Part shown: piece by piece, positions 38,896 to 47,668 of the stretch
Numbering within the stretch: the first letter of the stretch is position 1
How the letters are laid out: every line of letters begins with the position of its first letter
Assembly: GCA_030603495.1 (NCBI GenBank)
Contig: JAUVXR010000020.1
Coordinates: 1-49,538, forward strand
Source: a bacterium
GTDB lineage: Bacteria > Armatimonadota > Zipacnadia > Zipacnadales > Zipacnadaceae
Length of the DNA: 49,538 bases
Direction: 5' to 3'
Notes under the pieces: generated by a model
Database searches by the model: none
What the model saw: the letters and a program-made list of their open reading frames with translations, nothing else
What the model was told of the DNA's origin: nothing
Position numbers and translations under genes: made by a program

Positions 38896-39960
38896 TCACT
38901 CGGCAGATGGAGCTGTCTCGACGCTCTTTATCTGGTCACGCTTCAATTCGAACTGCTCCCCGCTCTCCGTGTTAAGCCACAGTGATGACAGGTCCAGGCT
39001 GCCCGACAACTTATCTCCGTTGGTACGTAGCAACGTGTCGGAGGGGTGTTCCTCGCTGGACAGCGTGATCTTCGCCACATCCCCTATTCCGACCGTGACA
39101 CTCCCATAAGAAGTTGTGATAGTTAGCTCCTCGGGGGCCATGATGGTCCCGCTAAGTCTATCGCCGTTTACTAGGAATACCAAGAATGTCGGCGGCTTGA
39201 GTGAGCTAGGGGCCTCAGCAACCGGAGGAGCTCCTTGACTGGCCTGCGGCTCCGCTAATATAGAGCGCACGATCGGGTGCACTTCCCGTGGCTCAGAACT
39301 GAAGAAGCGTTCGTACACATTCTTAAGCCCATTTTCTAGGGCCCTTGTCTCTGTCTTGCTGATGCTGCCGCCCATAAACAAAGCAAGCGGAAGACTCACC
39401 AACAGGCCGACGCCCTTTTGGAGGTCCGAGTCGTGATGATACTCCTCACTCTCATGCGGCGCGAACACAACAGCAGACTTCTCCGTGTCAACGATCTTCG
39501 TCTTAAGGAACACCTCTGATTTGGCGCGCGGACCGAATAGGTGCCACGTGCGCTTCGAACGGATGGCAATCTCTCCTGCAACCACGTACCTAGCTCCCAA
39601 GCTCTGTCCAACCGACAGCATACTGGTGTCAGGCAGCAGTCCCTCAGGCAATATACCGAGACGGGAACAGGCGTCCTGGACTTTTCGCGCGGACACGACT
39701 TCGAAACCTGCGTCCTGGAACACCTGCCTCGCTGTTGGATTGACGCGTTCCCGCGTGCCCTCACGTCCCCCTTCTATGCGAAAGGGCACTATCACAACCC
39801 TGTAACGCTCTGGCGTTGTGGGCGGGGGTTGGCCGGGCTCCAGCTGTTCTGTCGGAACAGGTTCCGCTGGACTCTCGGTTTCTGCCCAGGCGGTGCCCGC
39901 GTACAGTACACACCCCACTGCTGCGACTAGGACGAGACGTACGATCTGTTTGCATGCCAT
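38896..39960 (-). CDS. secreted CsgG/LpoB-like protein with duplicated C-terminal beta module
   Basis: A signal peptide covers residues 1-26 (ending AWA). A Pro/Glu-rich spacer precedes a domain at about 52-225 with 'YRVVIVPFRIEGG', 'VFQDAGFEVVSARKVQDACS' and 'SLGARYVVAGEIAIRSK'. This pattern of a lipoprotein-like CsgG/LpoB fold (a strand with two short helices and then 'YVVxGxI') is common in outer-membrane-associated proteins. There is no lipobox cysteine at the signal end. The C-terminal third holds two related units, 'VNGDRLSGTIMAPEELTI' and 'TNGDKLSGSLDLSSLWL', each leading to 'V..G.IAKI'-type endings. This looks like a small beta-barrel repeat of unknown role. It is convergent with hldE and has its own promoter at 40044-40073. 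Confidence 0.7.
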   Translation of the reverse strand: MACKQIVRLVLVAAVGCVLYAGTAWAETESPAEPVPTEQLEPGQPPPTTPERYRVVIVPFRIEGGREGTRERVNPTARQVFQDAGFEVVSARKVQDACSRLGILPEGLLPDTSMLSVGQSLGARYVVAGEIAIRSKRTWHLFGPRAKSEVFLKTKIVDTEKSAVVFAPHESEEYHHDSDLQKGVGLLVSLPLALFMGGSISKTETRALENGLKNVYERFFSSEPREVHPIVRSILAEPQASQGAPPVAEAPSSLKPPTFLVFLVNGDRLSGTIMAPEELTITTSYGSVTVGIGDVAKITLSSEEHPSDTLLRTNGDKLSGSLDLSSLWLNTESGEQFELKRDQIKSVETAPSAE

Positions 39961-40043
39961 GGCTCTACTCCCTCCCTGTTCTCTCGCAGCGTACGGGTAG
40001 CTTTACGGTTACATTGCATTGCGCGCACCTGGCTATCCACATT

Positions 40044-40073
40044 ATTGTAGCGCGGGTCAGCCAATTCTGTCAA
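40044..40073 (-). promoter_or_regulatory. sigma70-type promoter of the CsgG/LpoB-like gene
   Basis: On the minus strand TTGACA (40068-40073), an 18-base spacer and TACAAT (40044-40049), about 85 bases before the start at 39960. Confidence 0.65.
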
Positions 40074-40236
40074 GTTGCATGCTAAACGAGAAATGTCGCT
40101 ATGCAAAGGTACTACCTGCATTTGACGCGAGCGCGCGCCTATCGTACGCTTTGACCTTCTTGTCTTCCTGCGGGAAACGTGATACCATGCGCGTGATCGG
40201 AGATGATGTAGAAACAGTAGTGATTAGGTGCTAACT

Positions 40237-41148
40237 ATGACAGATCAGGCTGCACTAGCTGAGGAGATTGAGCAACTCAAAGCCGAGCGCAACGCCGTAA
40301 TCCTGGCGCATAACTATCAGTTACCCGAAATCCAGGACCTCGCCGACTTCCGGGGCGACTCGTTGGGCCTGAGTCAGGAGGCCGCGGCGACCGACGCCGA
40401 CGTCATCGTCTTCTGCGGCGTGCATTTCATGGCTCAGACTGCCAAGCTGCTCTCGCCGAAGAAGACGGTGCTAATGCCCGACACCAGTGCCGGTTGCCCG
40501 ATGGCCGATATGATCACGCCGGAGAGTCTCGCCGGGTTCCGCGAGCCTTACCCCGAGGCGCCGGTTGTGGCATACGTGAATACTACTGCCGAGGTCAAGG
40601 CTGGCTCCGACATCTGCTGCACCTCCTCGAACGCAGTGCGCGTGGTCGAGTCGGTGGACGCCGATACGGTGCTCTTTGTGCCCGATGCCAACCTCGGCGA
40701 GTGGGTGCAGGAGCAGGTTCCCGATAAGCAGATAATCCTCTACCCCGGCCACTGCCACGTGCACGTGACAATCCGGCCCGAGGCGGTGGCGCAGTTGAAG
40801 CAGGAGCACCCGGAGGCCGTGGTGATGGCCCACCCCGAGTGCGTCAAGGAAGTCCGGGACTCAGCGGACGTGGTCGCCTCCACCGGCGGAATGGTGAGGT
40901 TCGCGCGGGAAAGCGAGGCCCGGGAGTTCATCGTGGGCACCGAGCGGGGCTTGTGCTATCCCCTGCGGCGGGAGAACCCGGGTAAAGTATTCTACGAAAT
41001 AGAGGCCGCCCTGTGTCCTAACATGAAGAAGACGACGCTGCCGAAGGTACTGCACTGCCTGCGCGAGATGACCGGCGAGATTACCGTCCCCGCGGAGATT
41101 GCCGAGCCGGCTCGGCGCACCGTCGAGCGGATGGTGGCGCTGGGCTAG
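40237..41148 (+). CDS. nadA: quinolinate synthase
   Basis: NadA joins iminoaspartate and dihydroxyacetone phosphate to quinolinate in NAD synthesis, using a [4Fe-4S] cluster. ATG 40237 has AGGTG 7 bases upstream; GTG nine bases earlier is possible. The 303-residue protein is the short form without extensions. The cluster cysteines are probably C87 ('AGCPMAD'), C172 ('GHCHVHV') and C260 ('ALCPNMK'); their spacing of 85 and 88 residues agrees with the family. 'LAHNYQLPEIQDLADFRGDS' and 'MAHPECVKEV' bind substrate. No nadB or nadC lies beside it. It ends convergently and overlaps the next gene by 4 bases. Confidence 0.96.
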   Translation: MTDQAALAEEIEQLKAERNAVILAHNYQLPEIQDLADFRGDSLGLSQEAAATDADVIVFCGVHFMAQTAKLLSPKKTVLMPDTSAGCPMADMITPESLAGFREPYPEAPVVAYVNTTAEVKAGSDICCTSSNAVRVVESVDADTVLFVPDANLGEWVQEQVPDKQIILYPGHCHVHVTIRPEAVAQLKQEHPEAVVMAHPECVKEVRDSADVVASTGGMVRFARESEAREFIVGTERGLCYPLRRENPGKVFYEIEAALCPNMKKTTLPKVLHCLREMTGEITVPAEIAEPARRTVERMVALG

Positions 41149-41894
41149 TTCGCGCCGGGCAGCGTGTCTACCACTGTGACGTGCCCGTCCACGTAGCCCA
41201 CCGTGAACTGCCCCATGTGCGGCCCGACTAACCCCTCGGCGTCAACCGCCGGTTCCCACAGCATCGGCGTCCTGGCAGGGTCTTCGATATGCTTGATATC
41301 CATACCGCCGAGAGCCTCGTTGAAGACGTACCGCTTTCCCGTTTTGGGGCAGGTTAGAATTGCCGCGTCGCCGATATACTCGGCGATAGCTTCTTCCCAG
41401 GAGTCTGCCGGCGGCAGGACCTCTTTGCGCTCAGTTGCGTATATAAGCATCGCCATTTCGAGTTGCTTCAGATTGGACATACACTGTGTTTGTTGGGCTT
41501 TGTCCTTGGCCCGCCCAAAGACCGGCAGCAGAATCGCGGCAAAGATCGCCAATGCAGCCAACAGTACAAAGGCCACGCCGGCGATGACTACGGCAATGAC
41601 GAGAGTGTTGGAAGAGCGCCTGGCGGGCTGGGCGGGAGTGGGTTCGACTGCGGGGGTTGTCGTTAGCGTGGCGTGGCCTACCGGTGCCGGTTGCATCCCA
41701 GCTCCGGCCGGCAAGACATCGCCCGCCCGCAGCCACGGCCCGTCGCCTTGCTTGACGTAGTCATCGTCTACGATCCGGCCATCTTGGCGGCAATAGAGCA
41801 CGGTCTCGTAGTCATAGGGGCCGTAGACCTTGCCGTCGCGGCTGGACCACCAGTTTTGTCCGCTGCTGCTCTGCGGGCCATTGGCCATTCTCAT
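41145..41894 (-). CDS. GYF-like domain plus H-X9-DG pseudopilin-like membrane protein
   Basis: The 249-residue protein starts at ATG 41894, whose A is also the last base of the upstream stop (TGATG), so translation is coupled. The N-terminal part, 'NWWSSRDGKVYGPYDYETVL' and on to 'WLRAGDVLP', is a GYF_2-like domain of the kind found on membrane proteins of several phyla. A Pro-rich spacer and one membrane helix (about 97-124) follow. The helix leads into 'GRAKDKAQQTQCMSNLKQLE', as in DUF1559-type proteins. The C-terminus has H-M-G-Q-F-T-V-G-Y-V-D-G, an exact H-X9-DG signature, ending near 'VTVVDTLPG'. There is no prepilin cleavage site. Role unknown. Confidence 0.8.
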   Translation of the reverse strand: MRMANGPQSSSGQNWWSSRDGKVYGPYDYETVLYCRQDGRIVDDDYVKQGDGPWLRAGDVLPAGAGMQPAPVGHATLTTTPAVEPTPAQPARRSSNTLVIAVVIAGVAFVLLAALAIFAAILLPVFGRAKDKAQQTQCMSNLKQLEMAMLIYATERKEVLPPADSWEEAIAEYIGDAAILTCPKTGKRYVFNEALGGMDIKHIEDPARTPMLWEPAVDAEGLVGPHMGQFTVGYVDGHVTVVDTLPGAN

Positions 41895-42421
41895 CACCGC
41901 CCTGTTGTCATTAGTCCACCGAACGTGGCCTCGTCGAGCCACTGCACATGTCCGTCAAGGAAGACGACATTGAATCCGCCATTGTGGGGCCCGACGCTCC
42001 CATCCTGTGTTAGAGGCGCATCCCAAGCCAGTGGCACAGCCGTCGGCTGGTGCACCTCGGGGATCCGGCGCTCCCCGAGATGACCGTTAATCGTATACAA
42101 CTTGCCGGTTGCTGGGCAGCGGAAGTCACATCCAGGCTGCGAATGCGGCGCCAACGCGGCGTACCAGTGCGCCTGCGGAGGCAGTCGCCCATCGTTGTCC
42201 TCGGCGTAAGCCGTTGCTCCGCTGTACAGCATTCTCAGGTTCGCCAGGCAGAGGGACTGCGCCTTTCTCGCCTTCAACCGGGCGAAAGCCGGAAACAGGT
42301 AAGCCGTCCCTATCGCCACCAGCGGAATCAGCAGCAGTGATAGCACAATGTATTGCTGCCGCCCAATGCGCCAGCCGCGGTTAATGGGTTCGGCAGGTTT
42401 CCTATTTCTTTGCTCCTCCAT
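41894..42421 (-). CDS. H-X9-DG pseudopilin-like membrane protein
   Basis: The 175-residue protein has a basic cytoplasmic start, one membrane helix (about 24-46) and then 'RLKARKAQSLCLANLRMLYS' and 'ATAYAEDNDGRLPP', the pattern following the helix in DUF1559/pseudopilin-like proteins. The C-terminus shows H-N-G-G-F-N-V-V-F-L-D-G, an exact H-X9-DG signature. The prepilin motif (G/FTLIE) is absent, so it is probably not processed and assembled like a pilin. It is coupled with the GYF-containing gene downstream, and the two share the same C-terminal plan. Together they may form a complex. Function unknown. Confidence 0.8.
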   Translation of the reverse strand: MEEQRNRKPAEPINRGWRIGRQQYIVLSLLLIPLVAIGTAYLFPAFARLKARKAQSLCLANLRMLYSGATAYAEDNDGRLPPQAHWYAALAPHSQPGCDFRCPATGKLYTINGHLGERRIPEVHQPTAVPLAWDAPLTQDGSVGPHNGGFNVVFLDGHVQWLDEATFGGLMTTGR

Positions 42422-42465
42422 TCCTTTGCACCCCCAATTGCAGTTGGCCGGCCCTCAGTGACCCC

Positions 42466-43296
42466 CTAGAGCAGTGGGTCAAGCAGCTTCATCGCATGCT
42501 TGACATCGGCGACCTGCTGGGGCCCGGAGATTTCGCGTTCGATGGTCAGCGCACCGCTAAAGCCTCTCGCCTTGAGCTTGGGCATGAGCACCGGGAAGTT
42601 CGCGCGCCCCTCCCCCAGCGGCTTTTCCACACCCAACTTGGTGCCGTCGGTGGGGTATTCGCCGTCCTTGGCGTGGACGCCGCGCACGTACTGGCCGAAG
42701 ACATCCACAGCATCAATTGGATTGCCTTTACCGTACATCAGCAGGTTGGCCGGATCGAGGTTGATGCCGAGGTTGTCGGTGCCGATATCTTCAATGGTAC
42801 GCAGTAGCGTCACCGGCGTTTCCTGGCCGGTCTCGAACCAGAACTCGATGCCCTCCTCGGCGCAGGTAGCGACGACGGTCTTGAGCGCCTCGACGGTGCC
42901 CAGGTAGTTCTTGTCGGTAGGGTTCTCGGGGATGAAGCCGACGTGCGTGGTGATAGACTCCACGCCGATGGCGGCAGCGACGCGGGCGGCATTCAGGAAG
43001 ACAGGGGTTCGCTGATTACGGGTGGCGGAGGGGACCAAGCCAATAGTCGTGGGACCTTGGAGAAAATCCCAGACGGCACGACCGGGCGGGTGCACCCAGA
43101 GCGTGGTGATAGTGATCCCGCACATGTCAGCAGCGGCACGCAGTCTCTTTCCGTCTTCGAGGCTATTATCTCCCTGCCAGGCTACCTGGCAGGTGGGCAA
43201 GCCGAGGTCCGCCACCTTAGCCATCTCTGCCTCTGCTTTGTCCACTGAATCCATTATCGTTACGATAACGCCGAGTTCAAGCTTATCACTGGCCAT
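42466..43296 (-). CDS. sugar phosphate isomerase/epimerase family protein (xylose-isomerase-like TIM barrel)
   Basis: The 276-residue protein has the AP-endonuclease-2/xylose-isomerase TIM-barrel fold. Metal-binding residues are suggested by 'FWFETGQETPVTL' (Glu), 'GINLDPANLLMYG' (Asp), 'VRGVHAKDGEYP' (His, Asp) and 'GALTIEREISGPQ' (Glu), in the order seen in the family. 'TTHVGFIPENPTDKNY' adds a histidine. Such enzymes isomerise or epimerise sugars or inosose-type polyols, and the substrate cannot be told. AGGAGG precedes the start by about 6 bases. It is transcribed alone or with the H-X9-DG genes 45 bases downstream. Neighbours give no sugar-pathway context. Confidence 0.85.
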   Translation of the reverse strand: MASDKLELGVIVTIMDSVDKAEAEMAKVADLGLPTCQVAWQGDNSLEDGKRLRAAADMCGITITTLWVHPPGRAVWDFLQGPTTIGLVPSATRNQRTPVFLNAARVAAAIGVESITTHVGFIPENPTDKNYLGTVEALKTVVATCAEEGIEFWFETGQETPVTLLRTIEDIGTDNLGINLDPANLLMYGKGNPIDAVDVFGQYVRGVHAKDGEYPTDGTKLGVEKPLGEGRANFPVLMPKLKARGFSGALTIEREISGPQQVADVKHAMKLLDPLL

Positions 43297-43418
43297 TGTG
43301 AGCCTCCTGTAACGGATTGAAGCAAGGTGAAAACGATGCGTAGAGACTTCGCTGCGGGGGGTGTGAACTCCTGCCTTGGTGCTAAGAAGTTGGCCGCGTC
43401 CTGTTGGAAAAGCCCTGG

Positions 43419-45188
43419 TTAGGCTGCTGATCCCCGGCGGCGCAGCCGCGCCGCCAGGCCCACCAGGCCGAGGGTAAACAGTGCGGTAGTGGTTGGCTCC
43501 GGGATGGGCTCGTGGTTCTCGTCAGCCCACAGGATAGCACCGTAGGCATCCAGCTTCCCATAGCCGTAGTAGTCGTCATAGAGCGGGGCGCCCAGGTCCA
43601 CGGCGCTTTGCTGGAGATACTCACGGAATTGCTGGTAGGTCATACCTGGATAGCGAGTCTTTAGCAGGCCAGCAAAGCCGGAGACCACCGGTGCGGTGAA
43701 AGAGGTCCCGCCCAGTGTTACTTCGTAGGTATCTTCGCCCAGGGGGTACTGGACATCGTAGAGGTAAACGGAGCTATACCACTGGCCGGCATCGATCACC
43801 CCGGTGGACCAGGCCATATGCCCGGGTGCGACAATGTCCAAGACCTCGCCGAGCGCGGGATTAGCATAGCTGGAATAGTAGGCGCGTTCCCCGTTCCAAT
43901 CTATCGCTCCGACTGATATTGTCTCCGGCATGCAACCGGGAAAGTCTAGTCCGCCGCCCTGAGCGTCGTAGTCAGGGAAGTAGGTGGGATTGTCATCGGA
44001 GTTGCCGGCGGCAGCGACGATGATGACGCCCTGGGCCGCTGCGTACTCTATGGCATTCTTGACCAGATAGCCCTCGCCGCCTTCTTCGAACTCGGCGGGG
44101 TCAATGGAATACATCGGCCCGAAGCCAAAGCTACAGTTTATGACGTCGGCGCCGTGGTCGGCAGCGTAGATAATGGCGTCGGCAGCGTCAATACCCCAGC
44201 CCCAGCCTTCAGCGTTGATTACCCGCAGGGGCATCAGGCTAGAATTGAAGGCCATACCAGCGTATCCGGTAGCATTATCGGTGACTGCGCCGACGATACC
44301 GGCCACGAGGCTGCCGTGGGTAACCCCGCCGTCCCAGTCGAGCCCCATAAGGCTCATGTCATTGTCAACAAGGTCACCGATGGCCGGGTCATAGTTGGCG
44401 GCCCACCAGTTGGCTGTGTAGTCCGGTTCAAACAGAGGCAAAAACTCATCGTCAAATTCAGCGGTAGGAAATGGAGGGTCCTTGTCGCCGGGCTGGCCCC
44501 ACGCGGGGTCCCAGACGGTGGGGTTGTTGTCACCCACGGGGTCGGGTACATCGTCAGGCCATCCTAGATAGCCCATCCACCCCACGTTGGTTCCCACAAA
44601 GTCCCAGCCCGGGACAACATTAGCTGCCAGGTCCTCGTGGAAGGCGGTGATACCGCTGTCCACGATGGCGATCGTTGTGGATGGCGACCCCTGCTGCAAA
44701 TCCCAGGCCTGTGGGGCATTGACGTCGAACAGGTAGTACTGGTTCAGGGTTGCTTCTGGGTCAGTGTCCTCGAAATACGGATCATTGGGCGTGTATAACT
44801 GATGCAGCAGCAGATGCGGTTTAGCACTTTGCACCTGGGGTAACCCCACCAGATATTCTTGTACGACGTCCAGGGATAGACTCTGGGGCACAACTACCGA
44901 GATATAGTCCGGGAAGTTCTGATGGAACTTGACCCCCAAGCCCTGTGTCTGCAGGGTGCTGGTGACTTGTGCCGTGGGTTGGTCGGGAGCTAGTTTGACC
45001 AGCAGACTCGACGAAGAATAACGGGGTGTGGCCACACTGACCGGTCGCACTAGAAGCTGTTCCTCGATGGGCGACAGAACTGCGGCAGTCGAGACCGCGA
45101 CGTCCCCCAAAGCGGGGAGGAGCGGAGCAATAGAGCTGATTGCAGTAAGGAAGATGACAGTGACGGCGCGACGCGTTAGCTGTAGCAT
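43419..45188 (-). CDS. secreted subtilisin-like serine protease (S8) with PEP-CTERM anchor
   Basis: ATG at 45188, preceded by GAGGGG, starts a signal peptide (MLQLTRRAVTVIFLTAISSI). Longer frames overlap the promoter at 45285-45313. The protein is 589 residues. The pro-region is followed by an S8 domain with triad D177 ('TIAIVDSGI'), H291 ('HGSLVAGIVGA') and S496 ('GGTSFTAPVVSG'), with the oxyanion asparagine N396 ('AAAGNSDDN'). An acidic insert of about 80 residues rich in Asp and Trp lies between D and H and may bind calcium. The C-terminus reads 'PEPTTTALFTLGLVGLAARL' followed by RRR: PEP motif, membrane helix and basic end, the PEP-CTERM sorting signal cut by an exosortase. No exosortase is in the window. 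Confidence 0.92.
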   Translation of the reverse strand: MLQLTRRAVTVIFLTAISSIAPLLPALGDVAVSTAAVLSPIEEQLLVRPVSVATPRYSSSSLLVKLAPDQPTAQVTSTLQTQGLGVKFHQNFPDYISVVVPQSLSLDVVQEYLVGLPQVQSAKPHLLLHQLYTPNDPYFEDTDPEATLNQYYLFDVNAPQAWDLQQGSPSTTIAIVDSGITAFHEDLAANVVPGWDFVGTNVGWMGYLGWPDDVPDPVGDNNPTVWDPAWGQPGDKDPPFPTAEFDDEFLPLFEPDYTANWWAANYDPAIGDLVDNDMSLMGLDWDGGVTHGSLVAGIVGAVTDNATGYAGMAFNSSLMPLRVINAEGWGWGIDAADAIIYAADHGADVINCSFGFGPMYSIDPAEFEEGGEGYLVKNAIEYAAAQGVIIVAAAGNSDDNPTYFPDYDAQGGGLDFPGCMPETISVGAIDWNGERAYYSSYANPALGEVLDIVAPGHMAWSTGVIDAGQWYSSVYLYDVQYPLGEDTYEVTLGGTSFTAPVVSGFAGLLKTRYPGMTYQQFREYLQQSAVDLGAPLYDDYYGYGKLDAYGAILWADENHEPIPEPTTTALFTLGLVGLAARLRRRGSAA

Positions 45189-45284
45189 TACCAGTACCCC
45201 TCGCGGTACCCCTCCCTTCCAGCTACGAACATGCAGCATGAAGTGGCTAGTCCTGCGGTGACACGCATATCCATAATACCCTGT

Positions 45285-45313
45285 ATTATAGCACAGCGAA
45301 ACCACTTTGCCAA
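45285..45313 (-). promoter_or_regulatory. sigma70-type promoter of the subtilase gene
   Basis: On the minus strand TTGGCA (45308-45313), 17-base spacer, TATAAT (45285-45290), about 95 bases before the start at 45188. Confidence 0.75.
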
Positions 45314-45395
45314 CGGTTTATTGTGTTGGCCTGAAAAAGGTTGGTAACGGCCGGGGGGGAATCTACTCCCCACCGCACAACAGCTTCCCGGAAGG

Positions 45396-45424
45396 TTGAC
45401 AGGGACGTGCTGACGAAGTATCTT
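45396..45424 (+). promoter_or_regulatory. sigma70-type promoter of transketolase
   Basis: TTGACA (45396-45401), 17-base spacer, TATCTT (45419-45424). It leaves an untranslated leader of about 125 bases. The 366-base gap between the subtilase and transketolase starts holds only this promoter and its divergent partner. Confidence 0.6.
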
Positions 45425-45554
45425 ATGTCGGGTTTGGTTGTCCCTGGTTTTTAGGACGCGCAATGGATGACGGCCGGTTCTGTGTGCCACCGGCGCAGTC
45501 AACCAAGCCGATAGTGTCACACCATCATTGCATTATCAAACGGAGTGATTCTGA

Positions 45555-47648
45555 ATGCCGATTCTGGACTCAAAGACCGGAGAAGTCAGAGTAGATTACT
45601 CGGTGGCGGAGCTCGAAGCAAAAGCCCAAGAGATGCGCGCGTGGAGTATGATCGCAGTGACTGCTGCCAACTCGGGCCACACCGGCGGATGTATGTCCAT
45701 TATGGACATCACTACTGCGTTGTATCTTAAGCATATCCGCCACGATCCACAGAACCCCGAGTGGAAGGACCGCGATCGGATCTTCTGGTCAAGCGGGCAC
45801 AAGGCCCCGGCCCTGTACGTGGCCCTGGCAGCGTCCGGCTACTTCGACGACCGGCCGTTGACTTTCAACGATGAGTTTGTGCCCGGGCTCGAGCACGTCC
45901 GGGGCCTCGAGCAGACAGTGCTGCTCCGCAAGCTGGGGTCGGGGTTTGAGGGCCATCCCAATCGCTTCAAGCTGCCCGGCCTGGAGTTCTCCTCGGGATC
46001 GCTGGGGCAGGGACTGGGCGTGGCGATCGGCAGCGCTATGGATGCAAGGCTGCGCGGTAGGCACTGCAATGTCTACTGCCTGATGGGCGACGGCGAGCAG
46101 GATGAGGGGTCCATCTGGGAGGGGGTTATGTGTGCTGCCCACTACAAGCTGGACAACCTGGTGGGCATAATTGATCGTAACTTCCTCCAGATTGACGGGC
46201 CCACCTCGGAGATTATGGGGGTAGCCCCCCTGCGAGCCAAATATGAAGCGTTTGGCTGGGAAGTCCTGGAGATTGACGGTCATAATATGGGGGAGATTCT
46301 CGAAGCTCTTCAGCAGGCGGATGCCGTTCAGGGCCGCCCGGTCGTTATTATTGCCGAGTGTGTCAAGGGCAAGTGTGTGGACTTCGCTGAGCATGTCGTC
46401 GGATACCACGGCGTTCCGCCCAAAGATGGGCGTTGTGGCGAGGAGTCGCTGGACCAAGCGCTTATCTCGATCGGTGTCACCGACCAGTTCCCCGCCGAGC
46501 GTGTGGATGAACTGCTCGAAATTGCGGAAAAGTACCAGGCCTTTGCTGATCAGAAAGTGGCCGACTTAATGCCCAAGTTCAGCCGCGACTACTGGTGGAA
46601 CAGCGGCGACGCGATGAGCGTGGATATGATCCCGACCCGCAACGGCTTCGGCCACGCTATCGCTGAGTTGGGCGCTGATGAGAAAGTCGTCGCCCATGGC
46701 GCTGATATCACCGACTCGATCCGGATGGACTACTTCTACAAGCCCGACGGCAAAAACGAGGACCCCGAGCGCAAAAAGCGCTTCTTCAGCGTGGGGATCG
46801 CCGAGGCTAATATGGCCCTGGTTGCCTCGGGGTTAGCCAAAGAGGGGCGTACAGCATTTATTGGTTCGTATGGTGTGTTCGCGACTGGCCGCAACTGGGA
46901 CCAGTTGCGCACCACGGTTGGCTACAATGAGTATAACGTGAAGATCGCCGATGCTCACGGCGGCATTTCCGTCGGCCCCGATGGTGCCACGCATCAGGCG
47001 CTCGAGGAGATCAGCGTCATCACCTGCCTGCCTAATTTTAGGATGATCGTGCCCTGCGACGCGCTGGAGACGGATCGGGCCACCCGGGCGATTGCTGCGC
47101 TTGACGGCCCCGGTGTGGTCCGCTATGCGCGCGAAGCCACTCCGGTAGTGACCACCGACGAGACGCCGTTCGAGTTCGGCTTGGCCAATGTCATCCGGTA
47201 TCGCGGCGAGCAAGAGCGGTTCATTGATGCTTTCGAGACTAAGCTGGCTCGCGACTATGAGTCCGAAGACGAGAATCTGGCGATCATCGCCTGCGGGCCG
47301 ATGGTCCCTGAGGCGATGCGCACGGCCTGGATCCTGAAGGAGGATTATGACATCGAGACCCGGGTGGTGGACGTTCACACTGTCAAGCCGATAGATGCTC
47401 AGGCGATAATCGCAGCGGCGCGCGACACCGGCACCGTCATCACTGCGGAAGAGCACCAGGTGGGGGGCTTCGGCAACTGGGTGGCCGCTGCTATCTGTCG
47501 GGCTGAGCTAGGCGGGAACGTCAAGCTGGATATGGTCGGCGTCGAGGACCGCTACGGCGAGAGCGGCCAGCCCTGGGAGCTGATGAAGGTCTTCGGGCTG
47601 ACTGCCGAACATATCGCCGAGAAAGCCCGCGTACTGCTGGGTCTTTGA
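45555..47648 (+). CDS. tkt: transketolase, full length
   Basis: Transketolase moves two-carbon units between sugar phosphates in the pentose phosphate pathway, with thiamine diphosphate. The 697-residue protein has both halves in one chain. The N-terminal ThDP domain has 'TAANSGHTGGCMSIMDITTA', 'SSGSLGQGLGVAIGSAM' and 'MGDGEQDEGSIWEGVM' followed by the metal-binding 'IIDRNFLQIDG'. The pyrimidine domain has 'FFSVGIAEANMALVASGLAK', with the conserved glutamate, and 'HGGISVGPDGATHQALEEI'. The C-terminal domain ends near residue 697. GGAG lies 9 bases before ATG. The archease gene follows with its start 20 bases after the stop. A second, split transketolase is not seen. Confidence 0.95.
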   Translation: MPILDSKTGEVRVDYSVAELEAKAQEMRAWSMIAVTAANSGHTGGCMSIMDITTALYLKHIRHDPQNPEWKDRDRIFWSSGHKAPALYVALAASGYFDDRPLTFNDEFVPGLEHVRGLEQTVLLRKLGSGFEGHPNRFKLPGLEFSSGSLGQGLGVAIGSAMDARLRGRHCNVYCLMGDGEQDEGSIWEGVMCAAHYKLDNLVGIIDRNFLQIDGPTSEIMGVAPLRAKYEAFGWEVLEIDGHNMGEILEALQQADAVQGRPVVIIAECVKGKCVDFAEHVVGYHGVPPKDGRCGEESLDQALISIGVTDQFPAERVDELLEIAEKYQAFADQKVADLMPKFSRDYWWNSGDAMSVDMIPTRNGFGHAIAELGADEKVVAHGADITDSIRMDYFYKPDGKNEDPERKKRFFSVGIAEANMALVASGLAKEGRTAFIGSYGVFATGRNWDQLRTTVGYNEYNVKIADAHGGISVGPDGATHQALEEISVITCLPNFRMIVPCDALETDRATRAIAALDGPGVVRYAREATPVVTTDETPFEFGLANVIRYRGEQERFIDAFETKLARDYESEDENLAIIACGPMVPEAMRTAWILKEDYDIETRVVDVHTVKPIDAQAIIAAARDTGTVITAEEHQVGGFGNWVAAAICRAELGGNVKLDMVGVEDRYGESGQPWELMKVFGLTAEHIAEKARVLLGL

Positions 47649-47668
47649 GCGGAGTTGTTGATAACGGT

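Noticed and set aside
45189-45305. Longer N-terminus for the subtilase starting at 45305
   Set aside because: It would begin inside the promoter region between -10 and -35, and the signal peptide with a ribosome-binding site starts at 45188.
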